Assembly: GCF_035994185.1 (NCBI RefSeq)
Contig: NZ_CP108538.1
Coordinates: 2,046,001 to 2,110,000 of the forward strand
DNA from: Streptomyces sp. NBC_01217
GTDB lineage: Bacteria; Actinomycetota; Actinomycetes; Streptomycetales; Streptomycetaceae
DNA length: 64,000 bases
Direction: 5' to 3'
The position numbers and the translations under genes are program-made. Under the pieces are notes generated by a model. That model ran no database searches. It was not told the origin of the DNA and saw only the letters and a program-made list of their open reading frames with translations. Shown here in pieces: positions 17,849 to 28,263 of this stretch. Position 1 is the stretch's first letter. Each line of letters starts with the position of its first letter.

Positions 17849-17870
17849 GTTCATCTTCCGTTCACTCAGG
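17849..17870 (+). promoter_or_regulatory. PHO box (predicted PhoP-binding direct repeat)
   Basis: Two adjacent 11-bp units, GTTCATCTTCC and GTTCACTCAGG, match the Streptomyces PhoP direct-repeat pattern GTTCACC-type. They end 47 bp before the start of the Pit transporter. The 262-bp gap 17656-17917 holds this site and the divergent promoters. Confidence 0.75.
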
Positions 17871-17917
17871 TTGCCTACGGTCCACCTGCCAATGACGTCG
17901 AACGATTGCCTGGGTAA

Positions 17918-19183
<1,266 letters not shown>

Positions 19184-19226
19184 GCCAGCCGCCTGCCGTC
19201 CGGGCCGGCCGTCTTAAGGAATCAGC

Positions 19227-19457
19227 ATGAAAATCGACTGGGCAGCTCTCGGCTCCGTCTTCGGCGTCTCCCTCGCCGTCACCGTCGCGCTGGTGGGTCT
19301 CTTCACCCTGGGCATCGTCGGTCTCTCCAAGCAGCCCGAACCCGCGGCGCAGGGCGGCTCCGGCGGCTCGCTGCTGCTGGCCCGCGCCGGCGCGTACGTC
19401 TGCTTCGCGCTGTGCGCTGCGGCGGTCACGTACGGCATCTATCTGATCGTCGCCTGA
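19227..19457 (+). CDS. Small two-helix membrane protein downstream of pit
   Basis: The 76-residue product has two hydrophobic helices (about residues 8-30 and 50-74) joined by a polar loop with KQPEPAAQGGSGG. It starts with ATG after a TTAAGGAAT ribosome-binding site. No known domain is recognised. Position after pit and before a strong terminator suggests an accessory role in the same transcript. Confidence 0.8.
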   Translation: MKIDWAALGSVFGVSLAVTVALVGLFTLGIVGLSKQPEPAAQGGSGGSLLLARAGAYVCFALCAAAVTYGIYLIVA

Positions 19458-19478
19458 GCCCTCCCCCGCGCACTCACC

Positions 19479-19519
19479 CCCAACGGGCCGGACACACCTC
19501 GTGTGTCCGGCCCGTTGGG
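19479..19519. terminator. Strong hairpin terminator after the pit operon
   Basis: A 19-bp perfect stem (19479-19497 with 19501-19519) closes on a 3-nt CTC loop; core CGGGCCGGACACAC / GTGTGTCCGGCCCG. It separates the phosphate genes from the cobalamin riboswitch. Confidence 0.92.
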
Positions 19520-19589
19520 CTGTGCCCGGCCCGATGTGGGGCTCAGCACACTGTCCAGCCGCAGGTCAACGGCAAGTTGACGGGCGTTC

Positions 19590-19775
19590 GCGGAGCGTGG
19601 TGGACTGCCGGAGCCGAATACGGCGACAGCAGAGGAAGCCGGTGCGAATCCGGCGCGGTCCCGCCACTGTCACCGGGGAGCAGTCCCCCACACCGGAAGT
19701 CACGGCTCGCGCGAGCGGGCTGGAAGGCCGGGGGAACTGCGGATCCGGGAGCCAGGAGACTCTCGTCGCCGGTCA
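19590..19775 (+). ncRNA. Cobalamin (adenosylcobalamin) riboswitch
   Basis: The leader contains the conserved riboswitch core GAAGCCGGTGCGAATCCGG followed by CGGTCCCGCCACTGTCA, then CCGGAAGTCA, and the B12 box GCCAGGAGACTCTCGTCGCC at 19751-19770. It lies just upstream of the cob operon, so B12 should shut the operon off. A small hairpin (CAGGG 19784-19788 / CCCTG 19795-19799) right before the next ribosome-binding site could be part of the expression platform. The outer limits are approximate. Confidence 0.95.
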
Positions 19776-19816
19776 CGTCGAACCAGGGCGCGGACCCTGA
19801 GTGAGGACATATCGCC

Positions 19817-19903
19817 ATGCCTGGCAGCCGTGCGTCCATTGCTGTGGCGCTCTCGACGAGAGCCGCCCGTACGAAGGTCCTTCGAGGCGTAACGAGCGGT
19901 TGA
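19817..19903 (+). CDS. Possible 28-codon leader peptide between riboswitch and cobD
   Basis: ATG at 19817 has a GAGGA ribosome-binding site nine bases upstream. The open frame encodes 28 basic, alanine- and serine-rich residues and stops with TGA at 19901-19903. The cobD GTG comes three bases later in the same frame. cobD itself has no good ribosome-binding site, so its translation may depend on termination-reinitiation from this leader. It is also possible that the frame has no function as a peptide. Confidence 0.5.
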   Translation: MPGSRASIAVALSTRAARTKVLRGVTSG

Positions 19904-19906
19904 GCC

Positions 19907-20920
19907 GTGCGTGCCGACCGCATTTTCGCGTACGGCGCCACGGCCGGTCTGATCGGCGACCTGCTGCTCGGTGACCCCCGCAGGGGGCACCCGGTCGCCG
20001 CTTTCGGGCGGGCCGCTGCGGGCGTCGAGCGCCGCCTGTACCGCGACCACCGCGGGTGGGGCGCGCTGCACACACTCGTCTGCGCCGGAGGCGCCGCGGG
20101 TGGTGCCGCGCTGCTCGCCCGTGCCGTACGCCGTCACCCCGCCGCTTCCGTCGCACTGACCGCGGCCGCCACCTGGTCCGTCGTCGGCGGTACGTCGCTG
20201 GGGCGTGAGGCCCGTGCCATCGGCGAGGCCCTGGCCGCCTGCGACATCGAGCGCGCCCGCGAGCGGCTGCCGCATCTGTGCGGGCGCGACCCCCACTCCC
20301 TCGACGGGCCGCAGATCGCCCGTGCCGTGGTGGAGTCCGTGGCCGAGAACACCTCGGACGCGGTGGTCGGCGCCCTGGTGTGGGGCGCGCTGGCCGGTGT
20401 GCCCGGGCTCATCGGCTTCCGGGCCGCCAACACCCTCGACGCCATGGTCGGCCACAAGTCGCAGCGTCACCGGCGCTACGGCTGGGCCTCGGCCCGCCTC
20501 GACGACCTCGCGGGCTGGCCGGGGGCCCGGCTCACCGCCCTGCTCGCCGTGGCCGCCGGGGGGCAGCCGCGTGGAGCGGTACGGGCCTGGCGGGCCGACG
20601 CGGCGAAGCATCCGAGCCCCAACGCGGGCCCGGTGGAGGCCTCGTTCGCGGGTGCGCTCGGCGTACGGCTCGGCGGGACGCTGGCGTACGGCGGCCGGGT
20701 CGAGCACCGCCCCGTGCTGGGCGGGGAGACGGGCCGGGCGGTGGGGACCGAGGACATCGAACGCGCGGTACGGCTGTCGCGCCGGGTGAGTGCGCTGGCC
20801 CTCGGCGTGTGTGTGGCGGGACGGCTGGGTGCCGGCCTCGTCGCACGCCGGATCGCGGGACAGCGGGTCGCGGGACACCTGGTCACAGAACACCGAGTCG
20901 CAGGACGGAGACGGACATGA
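19907..20920 (+). CDS. cobD: Adenosylcobinamide-phosphate synthase (CobD/CbiB)
   Basis: The 337-residue product is an integral membrane protein that attaches the aminopropanol (phosphate) arm to adenosylcobyric acid. Family motifs include DLLLGDPRRGHPVAAFGR near the N-terminus, VVESVAENTSDAVVGAL, and HPSPNAGPVEASFAGALG. The last 30 residues are a basic tail encoded by an imperfect 15-bp tandem repeat (20851-20910) and are unlikely to be conserved. The start is GTG at 19907 after the riboswitch and a possible leader peptide. The stop overlaps cobQ by 4 bp. Confidence 0.93.
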   Translation: MRADRIFAYGATAGLIGDLLLGDPRRGHPVAAFGRAAAGVERRLYRDHRGWGALHTLVCAGGAAGGAALLARAVRRHPAASVALTAAATWSVVGGTSLGREARAIGEALAACDIERARERLPHLCGRDPHSLDGPQIARAVVESVAENTSDAVVGALVWGALAGVPGLIGFRAANTLDAMVGHKSQRHRRYGWASARLDDLAGWPGARLTALLAVAAGGQPRGAVRAWRADAAKHPSPNAGPVEASFAGALGVRLGGTLAYGGRVEHRPVLGGETGRAVGTEDIERAVRLSRRVSALALGVCVAGRLGAGLVARRIAGQRVAGHLVTEHRVAGRRRT

Positions 20921-22458
20921 GCGGCGGGCTGCTGGTCGCCGGAACCACCTCGGACGCGGGCAAGAGCGTCGTCACGGCGGGTATCTGCCGCTGGCTCGTG
21001 CGCCGGGGCGTGAAGGTGGCGCCCTTCAAGGCGCAGAACATGTCGCTGAATTCGTTCGTCACCCGCGAGGGCGCCGAGATCGGGCGCGCCCAGGCCATGC
21101 AGGCCCAGGCCGCCCGGGTGGAGCCGACCGCGCTGATGAACCCGGTCCTGCTCAAGCCCGGCGGCGACCGCTCCAGCCAGGTCGTCCTGATGGGCAGACC
21201 GGTCGGCGAGATGAGCGCACGCGGCTACCACGGGGGCAGGCAGGAAGCGCTTCTCTCCACGGTCGTGGACTGTCTGGAGCAGCTTCGGGGCACATATGAC
21301 GCAGTGATCTGCGAGGGCGCGGGCAGTCCGGCCGAGATCAATCTGCGGCGCACGGACATCGTGAACATGGGCATCGCGCGGGCGGCGCGCTTCCCGGTGG
21401 TGGTCGTCGGCGACATCGACCGCGGTGGCGTCTTCGCCTCGTTCTTCGGTACGACGGCGCTGCTCGACGCCGAGGACCAGTCGCTGATCGCGGGCTACCT
21501 CGTCAACAAGTTCCGCGGCGATGTGTCGCTGCTCGAACCGGGCCTGGAGATGCTGCGCGGGCTCACCGGGCGCCGGACGTACGGGGTGCTGCCCTTCGCC
21601 CACGGCCTCGGCATCGACGAGGAGGACGGGCTGCGGGTCTCGCTGCGCGGCGCCGTACGCGAATCGGTCGTCGCGCCGCCGCACGGCGAGGACGTGCTGC
21701 GCGTCGCGGTGTGCGCCGTGCCCCTGATGTCGAACTTCACCGATGTGGACGCGCTGGCCGCCGAACCGGGCGTCGTCGTCCGGTTCGTGGACCGCGCGGA
21801 GGAACTGGCCGACGCCGACCTCGTCATCGTCCCGGGCACCCGCGGCACCGTGCGGGCGCTGGCCTGGCTGCGCGAGCGCGGCCTCGCCGACGCACTGGTG
21901 CGGCGCGCCGCCGAGGGCCGGCCGGTCCTCGGCATCTGCGGCGGCTTCCAGATCCTCGGCGAACACATCGAGGACGAGGTCGAGTCCGGGGCCGGGCACG
22001 TCGAAGGACTCGGCCTGCTGCCCGTACGCATCCGCTTCGACCGCGAGAAGACCCTCGCCCGCCCCGTCGGCGAGGCGCTCGGCGCCCCCGTCGAGGGGTA
22101 CGAGATCCACCACGGCGTCGCGGACGTACGCGGCGGCGAAGCCTTCTTCTCCGACGGCCGGGGACACGGCCTGGACGGCTGCCGGGTCGGCGCGGTCCAC
22201 GGCACCCACTGGCACGGCTCGCTGGAGAGCGACGAATTCCGCCGCCGCTTCCTGACCGAGGTCGCCCGTGCCGCCGGCCGGCGCTTCGTCCCCGCCCCCG
22301 ACACCTGCTTCGCCGCGCTGCGCGAGGAACAGCTCGACCGCCTCGGCGACCTCATCGAAGAACACGCGGACACCGACGCGCTGCTGCGGCTCATCGAGTC
22401 GGGCGCGCCGTCAGGACTTCCCTTCATCGCCCCCGGAGCACCTGGAGCACGCGCATGA
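20917..22458 (+). CDS. cobQ: Cobyric acid synthase (CobQ/CbiP)
   Basis: The 513-residue product amidates four side chains of adenosylcobyrinic a,c-diamide using glutamine and ATP. The N-terminal ATP-binding domain has GTTSDAGKS at residues 9-17 and FKAQNMSLNSFVT. The C-terminal class I glutamine amidotransferase domain has the nucleophile Cys341 in GICGGFQILG and a later GTHWHGSLE with the catalytic histidine. ATG at 20917 overlaps the cobD stop (ATGA), and the 3' end overlaps cobN in the same way, giving translational coupling. Confidence 0.95.
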   Translation: MSGGLLVAGTTSDAGKSVVTAGICRWLVRRGVKVAPFKAQNMSLNSFVTREGAEIGRAQAMQAQAARVEPTALMNPVLLKPGGDRSSQVVLMGRPVGEMSARGYHGGRQEALLSTVVDCLEQLRGTYDAVICEGAGSPAEINLRRTDIVNMGIARAARFPVVVVGDIDRGGVFASFFGTTALLDAEDQSLIAGYLVNKFRGDVSLLEPGLEMLRGLTGRRTYGVLPFAHGLGIDEEDGLRVSLRGAVRESVVAPPHGEDVLRVAVCAVPLMSNFTDVDALAAEPGVVVRFVDRAEELADADLVIVPGTRGTVRALAWLRERGLADALVRRAAEGRPVLGICGGFQILGEHIEDEVESGAGHVEGLGLLPVRIRFDREKTLARPVGEALGAPVEGYEIHHGVADVRGGEAFFSDGRGHGLDGCRVGAVHGTHWHGSLESDEFRRRFLTEVARAAGRRFVPAPDTCFAALREEQLDRLGDLIEEHADTDALLRLIESGAPSGLPFIAPGAPGARA

Positions 22459-25400
22459 ACGCCGCCACGAGCACCGTGCTGTTGCTGTCGACCGCCGACA
22501 CGGACCTCCTCGCCGCCCGCGCCTCCGGCGCGCCGTACCGGATCGGCAACCCCACCCGCATCGACCCCCGCGAGGAACTCCCCGCACTGATCGAGGGCTC
22601 CTGCGTCGCCGTCGTCCGCCTCCTCGGCGGCAAGCGCGCCTGGGAGGACGGTCTCGCCGTCCTCAGGACGTCCGGCATCCCGACCGTGCTGCTGGGCGGC
22701 GAGGCCGTACCGGACGCGGAGCTGATGGCCGAGTCGTCCGCACCCGCCGGTGTCGTCGCCGAGGCGCTGCGCTACCTCGTGGAGGGCGGCCCCGGAAACC
22801 TCGTCGAACTGGCCCGCTTCCTCTCCGACACCGTCCTGCTGACCGGCCACGGCTTCGCCGGGCCGCAGAAGATGCCCGAGTGGGGCCTGCACGGCAGCCG
22901 CGCGTTCGTCGAGGGCCGCCCGACCGTCGGCGTGCTCTTCTACCGGGCGCACCAGCTGTCCGGGAACACCTCGTTCGTGGACGTCCTGTGCGACGCGGTC
23001 GAGGCGCGCGGCGCCAACGCCCTGCCCGTGTACTGCGGTTCGCTGCGCGGCGCGGACGCCGCTCTGTACGAACTGCTCGGCAGGGCGGACGCCCTGGTCG
23101 CCACGGTGCTCGCGGCGGGCGGCACCCGCGCGTCGGACGCCTCCGCCGGGGGTGACGACGAGGCCTGGGACATCGGCGCGCTCGCCGAGCTGAACGTCCC
23201 GGTGCTGCAGGGCCTGTGCCTGACCTCCTCACGCGCCGCGTGGGACGCCTCGGACGCCGCGCTCTCCCCCATGGACGCGGCGATGCAGGTCGCGATCCCC
23301 GAGTTCGACGGCCGGCTGATCACCGTCCCGTTCTCCTTCAAGGAGCAGGGCCCCGACGACGTACCGGTCTACCGCGCCGACCCGGAACGGGCCGCGCGCG
23401 TCGCCGGAATCGCGGTGCGCCACGCTGTCCTCAAGCACAAGGCGAACGCGGAGAAGAAGCTCGCTCTCGTCTTCACCGCCTACCCGACCAAGCACTCCCG
23501 CGTCGGCAACGCTGTCGGCCTGGACACACCCGCGTCCGCGGTACGGGTGCTGGACGCGCTGCGCGACGCCGGTTACGGGGTCGACGGGCACCCCGACAAC
23601 GGCGACGAGCTCATCCACCGGCTCATCAACGCCGGTGGCCACGACGTGGAGTGGCTGACCGAGGAGCAGCTCGCGGCGGCCCCCGCCCGCGTACCGCTCG
23701 CCGACTACCGGGCCTGGTTCGAGAAGCTGGAGCCGGGGCTGCGCGACTCGATGCTGGAGCACTGGGGCGAGCCGCCGGGCTCGCTGTACGTGGACGGGGA
23801 CGAGATCGTCCTCGCCTCGCTGCAGTTCGGGAACGTGGTGGTGCTGATCCAGCCACCGCGCGGCTTCGGCGAGAACCCGATCGCGATCTACCACGACCCG
23901 GACATGCCGCCTTCGCACCACTACCTGGCGACGTATCGCTGGCTGGAGAGCTCCTTCGGCGCGGACGCCGTGGTCCACATGGGCAAGCACGGCACGATGG
24001 AGTGGCTGCCGGGCAAGGGGCTCGGCCTGTCCGCCGGCTGCGGCCCCGACGCCGTGCTCGGTGAGCTTCCGCTGATCTACCCGTTCATCGTCAACGACCC
24101 GGGCGAGGGCACCCAGGCCAAGCGGCGCGGCCACGCCACGGTGGTGGACCATCTGGTGCCGCCGATGGCGCGTGCCGACACCTATGGCGACCTGGCCAAG
24201 CTGGAGCAGTTGCTCGACGAGTACGCGCTGGTCAGCGATCTCGACCCGACGAAGGCTCCGTCGGTGCGGGCGCAGATCTGGACGCTGGTGAAGGCCGCCG
24301 AGCTGCACCACGACCTCCATGTCGACGAGCAGCCCGGCGACGACGACTTCGACTCGTTCGTCATGCACATCGACGGCTATCTCTGCGAGATCAAGGACGT
24401 CCAGATCCGGGACGGCCTGCACATCCTCGGCGGCGGTCCGGTCGACGAGGCGCGGGTCAACCTGGTGCTGGCCGTGCTGCGCGCCTCCCAGGTGTGGGGC
24501 GGAACGGCGAACGCGCTGCCCGGGCTGCGGGCCTCGATCGCCGAGCACTTCGGTCTGAGCGAGAAGAAGCTGCTGGCCGAGCCGGGCGCCCCGGTGAAGG
24601 CCCCGGCCGAGCTGACCGAGCTGGTCGAGGGCCCGGCGCGCACCGGTGCGGACGCGATCGATCTGCTGGAGCAGCTGTGCCGCGGGCTCGCGGAGGGCAT
24701 GGAGGAGCGCGGCTGGGACATCGCGGCGGCGGCGGGGCTGGTACGGGAGGTGCTGGGCTCCGAACTCCCGGACGCGGTGGCCGTGCTGGGCTTCGCGTGC
24801 GAGGAGGTCGTACCGCGGCTGGCCCGGACGACGGACGAGATCGACCACATCCTGCGGGCGCTGGACGGCGGATTCGTACCGGCGGGACCGTCGGGTTCGC
24901 CCACGCGCGGGCTCGTCAACGTGCTGCCGACCGGGCGCAACTTCTACTCGGTGGACCCGAAGGCGATTCCGTCCCGGCTGTCGTGGGAGGTCGGGCAGTC
25001 GCTCGCCGACTCCCTGATCGCCCGCTATCTCACGGACACGGGCGACTACCCGAAGTCGGTCGGCCTGACCGTGTGGGGCACCTCGGCCATGCGTACGCAG
25101 GGCGACGACATCGCGGAGATCCTGGCGCTGCTCGGCTGCCGTCCGGTGTGGGACGACGCGTCGCGGCGGGTGACCGGGTTCGAGGTGGTGCCGGTGAGCG
25201 AGCTGGGCAGGCCGCGGATCGATGTGACGGTGCGGATCTCCGGGTTCTTCCGCGACGCGTTCCCGCATGTGGTGGGGCTGATCGACGATGCGGTACGGAC
25301 GGTGGCGGAGCTGGACGAGCCGGCCGACGCGAACTACGTACGGGCGCACGTGGAGCAGGACACCGCCGAGCACGGCGACCGAAGGCGCGCGACGGCCCGG

Positions 25401-26117
25401 ATCTTCGGCTCCAAGCCGGGCGCGTACGGCGCCGGGCTGCTGCCGCTGATCGACGCCCGGAACTGGCGCAGCGACGCCGACCTGGCCGAGGTGTACGCGG
25501 TCTGGGGCGGTTACGCGTACGGGCGCGGGCTCGACGGGCGGGCGGCGCGCGGGGACATGGAGACGGCGTTCCGGCGGATCGCGGTGGCGGCGAAGAACGT
25601 CGACACCCGTGAACACGATCTGGTCGATGCCGACGACTACTTCCAGTACCACGGCGGCATGGTCGCCATGGTGCGGCATCTGACCGGCGAGTCGCCCGAG
25701 GCGTACGTCGGCGACAGCGCCACGCCGGACCAGGTGAAGACGCGGACGCTGGGCGAGGAGACGCACCGGGTGTTCCGGGCCCGGGTGGTGAACCCGCGGT
25801 GGATGGCGGCGATGCGGCGCCACGGGTACAAGGGCGCCTTCGAGATGGCCGCGACCGTGGACTACCTGTTCGGGTACGACGCGACGGCGGGGGTCGTGGA
25901 CGACTGGATGTACGAGAAGTTGTCGGCGCAGTACGTCTTCGACGAGACCAACCGGGACTTCATGAAGAAGTCCAACCCCTGGGCGCTGCGCGGCATTTCG
26001 GAACGGCTGCTGGAGGCGGCCGAGCGGGGGCTGTGGGCGGAGCCGGACGCGGAGACGCTGGAGCGGCTGCGGGCCACGTATCTGGAGCTCGAAGGCGACT
26101 TGGAGGGGGACGAGTGA
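22455..26117 (+). CDS. cobN: Cobaltochelatase large subunit CobN
   Basis: The 1,220-residue product is the large catalytic subunit of the ATP-dependent chelatase that puts cobalt into hydrogenobyrinic acid a,c-diamide in the late-insertion (aerobic) route. Length is normal. Typical stretches are KLALVFTAYPTKHSRVGNAV, VVHMGKHGTMEWLPGKG, and LVNVLPTGRNFYSVDPKAIP. It needs AAA+ partners; the next gene encodes a fused ChlI/ChlD-type protein instead of separate CobS and CobT. It overlaps cobQ by 4 bp. Confidence 0.95.
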   Translation: MNAATSTVLLLSTADTDLLAARASGAPYRIGNPTRIDPREELPALIEGSCVAVVRLLGGKRAWEDGLAVLRTSGIPTVLLGGEAVPDAELMAESSAPAGVVAEALRYLVEGGPGNLVELARFLSDTVLLTGHGFAGPQKMPEWGLHGSRAFVEGRPTVGVLFYRAHQLSGNTSFVDVLCDAVEARGANALPVYCGSLRGADAALYELLGRADALVATVLAAGGTRASDASAGGDDEAWDIGALAELNVPVLQGLCLTSSRAAWDASDAALSPMDAAMQVAIPEFDGRLITVPFSFKEQGPDDVPVYRADPERAARVAGIAVRHAVLKHKANAEKKLALVFTAYPTKHSRVGNAVGLDTPASAVRVLDALRDAGYGVDGHPDNGDELIHRLINAGGHDVEWLTEEQLAAAPARVPLADYRAWFEKLEPGLRDSMLEHWGEPPGSLYVDGDEIVLASLQFGNVVVLIQPPRGFGENPIAIYHDPDMPPSHHYLATYRWLESSFGADAVVHMGKHGTMEWLPGKGLGLSAGCGPDAVLGELPLIYPFIVNDPGEGTQAKRRGHATVVDHLVPPMARADTYGDLAKLEQLLDEYALVSDLDPTKAPSVRAQIWTLVKAAELHHDLHVDEQPGDDDFDSFVMHIDGYLCEIKDVQIRDGLHILGGGPVDEARVNLVLAVLRASQVWGGTANALPGLRASIAEHFGLSEKKLLAEPGAPVKAPAELTELVEGPARTGADAIDLLEQLCRGLAEGMEERGWDIAAAAGLVREVLGSELPDAVAVLGFACEEVVPRLARTTDEIDHILRALDGGFVPAGPSGSPTRGLVNVLPTGRNFYSVDPKAIPSRLSWEVGQSLADSLIARYLTDTGDYPKSVGLTVWGTSAMRTQGDDIAEILALLGCRPVWDDASRRVTGFEVVPVSELGRPRIDVTVRISGFFRDAFPHVVGLIDDAVRTVAELDEPADANYVRAHVEQDTAEHGDRRRATARIFGSKPGAYGAGLLPLIDARNWRSDADLAEVYAVWGGYAYGRGLDGRAARGDMETAFRRIAVAAKNVDTREHDLVDADDYFQYHGGMVAMVRHLTGESPEAYVGDSATPDQVKTRTLGEETHRVFRARVVNPRWMAAMRRHGYKGAFEMAATVDYLFGYDATAGVVDDWMYEKLSAQYVFDETNRDFMKKSNPWALRGISERLLEAAERGLWAEPDAETLERLRATYLELEGDLEGDE

Positions 26118-26140
26118 GCGGGGTGCGTGCACTTGTTCAT

Positions 26141-26215
26141 CGGGGGCTGCGCCCCCGGACCCCCGCGCCTCAAACGCCGGCGGGGCTGGAATTCACGCCG
26201 GAGGGGCTGACATCG
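26141..26215. repeat. Streptomyces intergenic palindromic repeat
   Basis: The 121-bp gap between cobN and the chelatase gene contains GGGGGCTGCGCCCCC followed by GACCCCCGCGCCTCAAACG and two CGCCGG-GGGGCTG copies. This composite is of the kind scattered between genes in Streptomyces genomes (recalled). It can fold as a hairpin and may reduce read-through or stabilise the upstream mRNA. Confidence 0.7.
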
Positions 26216-26238
26216 CTCCGTTCACCCAAGGAGGCATC

Positions 26239-28263
26239 GTGAGTACGCCGTATCCCTTCACCGCCATCGTCGGGCAGGACGATCTGCGGCTCGGGCTGTT
26301 GCTCAACGCCGTCTCGCCCGCCGTCGGCGGTGTGCTGGTGCGTGGCGAGAAGGGGACCGCCAAGTCCACCGCCGTGCGGGCGCTCACAGCGCTGATGCCC
26401 AAGGTGCACGTGGTCTCCGGGTGCCGGTTCTCGTGCGACCCGGTGTCGCCCGATCCGGCGTGTCCCGACGGCCCCCATGAGGCCGGGGCCGGTGTGTCGC
26501 GGGATGCGCGGATGGTGGAGCTTCCGGTCGGCGCTTCCGAGGACCGGCTCGTCGGGGCGCTCGACATCGAGCGGGCGCTCGCGGAGGGCGTGAAGGCCTT
26601 CGAGCCCGGGCTGCTCGCCGATGCGCATCGTGGGATTCTCTACGTCGACGAGGTCAATCTCCTCCACGACCACCTCGTGGACCTGCTGCTGGACGCGGCC
26701 GCCATGGGTGCTTCGTACGTGGAGCGCGAGGGCGTCTCCGTACGGCATGCGGCGCGCTTCCTGCTCGTGGGAACCATGAACCCCGAAGAGGGCGAGCTGC
26801 GGCCGCAGTTGCTCGACCGGTTCGGGCTGACCGTCGAGGTCGCCGCGTCCCGTGAGACCGATCAGCGGGTCGAGGTCGTGCGGCGGCGTCTCGCGTACGA
26901 CGACGACCCCGCGGGATTCGCCGGCAAGTGGGCCGACGAGGAAGGCGCGTTGCGGGCCCGGATCGTCGCCGCGCGTGCGCTGCTTCCCGAAGTGCGGCTC
27001 GGCGACGGGGCGTTGCGGCAGATCGCGGCCACCTGTGCGGCCTTCGAGGTCGACGGGATGCGCGCGGACATCGTGATGGCGCGGACGGCCACCGCACTGG
27101 CCGCCTGGGCGGGGCGTACGGACGTGCTGGCCGAGGACGTCCGGCAGGCCGCACTGCTCGCGCTCCCCCACCGGCGTCGGCGCAATCCCTTCGACGCGCC
27201 GGGCCTGGACGAGGACAAGCTCGACGACACGCTGGAGCAGAACAGCGGCGAGGACGAGGATCCGGACCCGGACGGCCCCGGTGGCGGCGGCCGTCCCCCG
27301 CAGGGCGACGGGCCCGACACGCCGCCGCAGCCCGAGGGCGAGTCCGGCGACACGCCCGCGCAGTCCGTGCCCGAGCAGGGGCAGGAGCAGGAGCAGGAGC
27401 AGGGCCGGTCCTCCGGGGCCGGTGAGCAGCAGCCCGTACGCGCCGCCGAGCCGTTCCGTACGAAGATGCTGAGCGTGCCGGGTCTGGGCGAGGGCGCGGC
27501 GGGGCGGCGGTCCCGGGCGCGTACCGAGCACGGGCGTACGACCGGGGCGCGGCGTCCGCGGGGTGCCCTGACCAAGCTGCATCTGGCCGCGACCGTGCAG
27601 GCCGCCGCCCCGCATCAGCGGGCGCGGGGCCGGTCGGGGCGGGGGCTGGTGGTCCGGCGGGACGATCTGCGGCAGGCGACGCGGGAGGGGCGCGAGGGGA
27701 ACCTCGTTCTCTTCGTGGTGGACGCCTCCGGGTCGATGGCTGCCCGGCAGCGGATGAGTGCCGTGAAGGGTGCGGTGCTCTCGCTGCTGCTGGACGCGTA
27801 TCAGCGGCGGGACAAGGTCGGGCTGATCACCTTCCGGGGCAAGGACGCCGAAGTGGTGCTGCCGCCGACGTCGTCGGTGGACGCGGCGGCGGCGCGGCTG
27901 GAGCTGCTGGCGACCGGTGGGCGCACTCCCGTCGCGGCCGGGCTGTTGAAGGCCCATGAGGTGCTGCGGGTGGAGCGGCTGCGTGATCCGTCGCGGCGGC
28001 CGTTGCTGGTCGTGGTGACCGACGGGCGGGCGACCGGGGGGCCCGAGCCGGTGGCGCTGGCCTCGCGGGCGGCGCGGCTGCACGAGGCCGAGGGCGTCGC
28101 GTCCGTCGTCGTGGACTGCGAGTCGGGGCCCGTGCGGCTCGGCCTCGCGGGAGGTCTCGCGCGCGATCTCGGGGGCACCGCGGTCACGCTCGACGAGCTG
28201 CGGGCCGACTCGATCGCAGGGCTCGTCAAGGACGTTCAGTCAGCCGGCAGGAGGGCCGCGTAA
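26239..28263 (+). CDS. Chelatase AAA+/VWA subunit (ChlI-ChlD fusion), partner of CobN
   Basis: The 674-residue product joins a ChlI-like AAA+ domain (residues about 5-330; Walker A GEKGTAKST at 36-44) to a ChlD-like VWA domain (about 480-670; MIDAS D495-A-S-G-S). The linker is acidic and rich in P, G, E and Q (repeated QEQEQEQ) and ends in a basic stretch. Position in the cob operon suggests it powers cobalt insertion by CobN in place of CobS/CobT. A Mg-chelatase role is unlikely without chlH. The start is GTG with AAGGAGG at 26228-26234. Confidence 0.9.
   Translation: MSTPYPFTAIVGQDDLRLGLLLNAVSPAVGGVLVRGEKGTAKSTAVRALTALMPKVHVVSGCRFSCDPVSPDPACPDGPHEAGAGVSRDARMVELPVGASEDRLVGALDIERALAEGVKAFEPGLLADAHRGILYVDEVNLLHDHLVDLLLDAAAMGASYVEREGVSVRHAARFLLVGTMNPEEGELRPQLLDRFGLTVEVAASRETDQRVEVVRRRLAYDDDPAGFAGKWADEEGALRARIVAARALLPEVRLGDGALRQIAATCAAFEVDGMRADIVMARTATALAAWAGRTDVLAEDVRQAALLALPHRRRRNPFDAPGLDEDKLDDTLEQNSGEDEDPDPDGPGGGGRPPQGDGPDTPPQPEGESGDTPAQSVPEQGQEQEQEQGRSSGAGEQQPVRAAEPFRTKMLSVPGLGEGAAGRRSRARTEHGRTTGARRPRGALTKLHLAATVQAAAPHQRARGRSGRGLVVRRDDLRQATREGREGNLVLFVVDASGSMAARQRMSAVKGAVLSLLLDAYQRRDKVGLITFRGKDAEVVLPPTSSVDAAAARLELLATGGRTPVAAGLLKAHEVLRVERLRDPSRRPLLVVVTDGRATGGPEPVALASRAARLHEAEGVASVVVDCESGPVRLGLAGGLARDLGGTAVTLDELRADSIAGLVKDVQSAGRRAA

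Noticed and set aside
20278..20916. Upstream extension of the cobQ frame
   Set aside because: It lies wholly within cobD in another frame. Family similarity starts at ATG 20917, which has the usual ATGA overlap.
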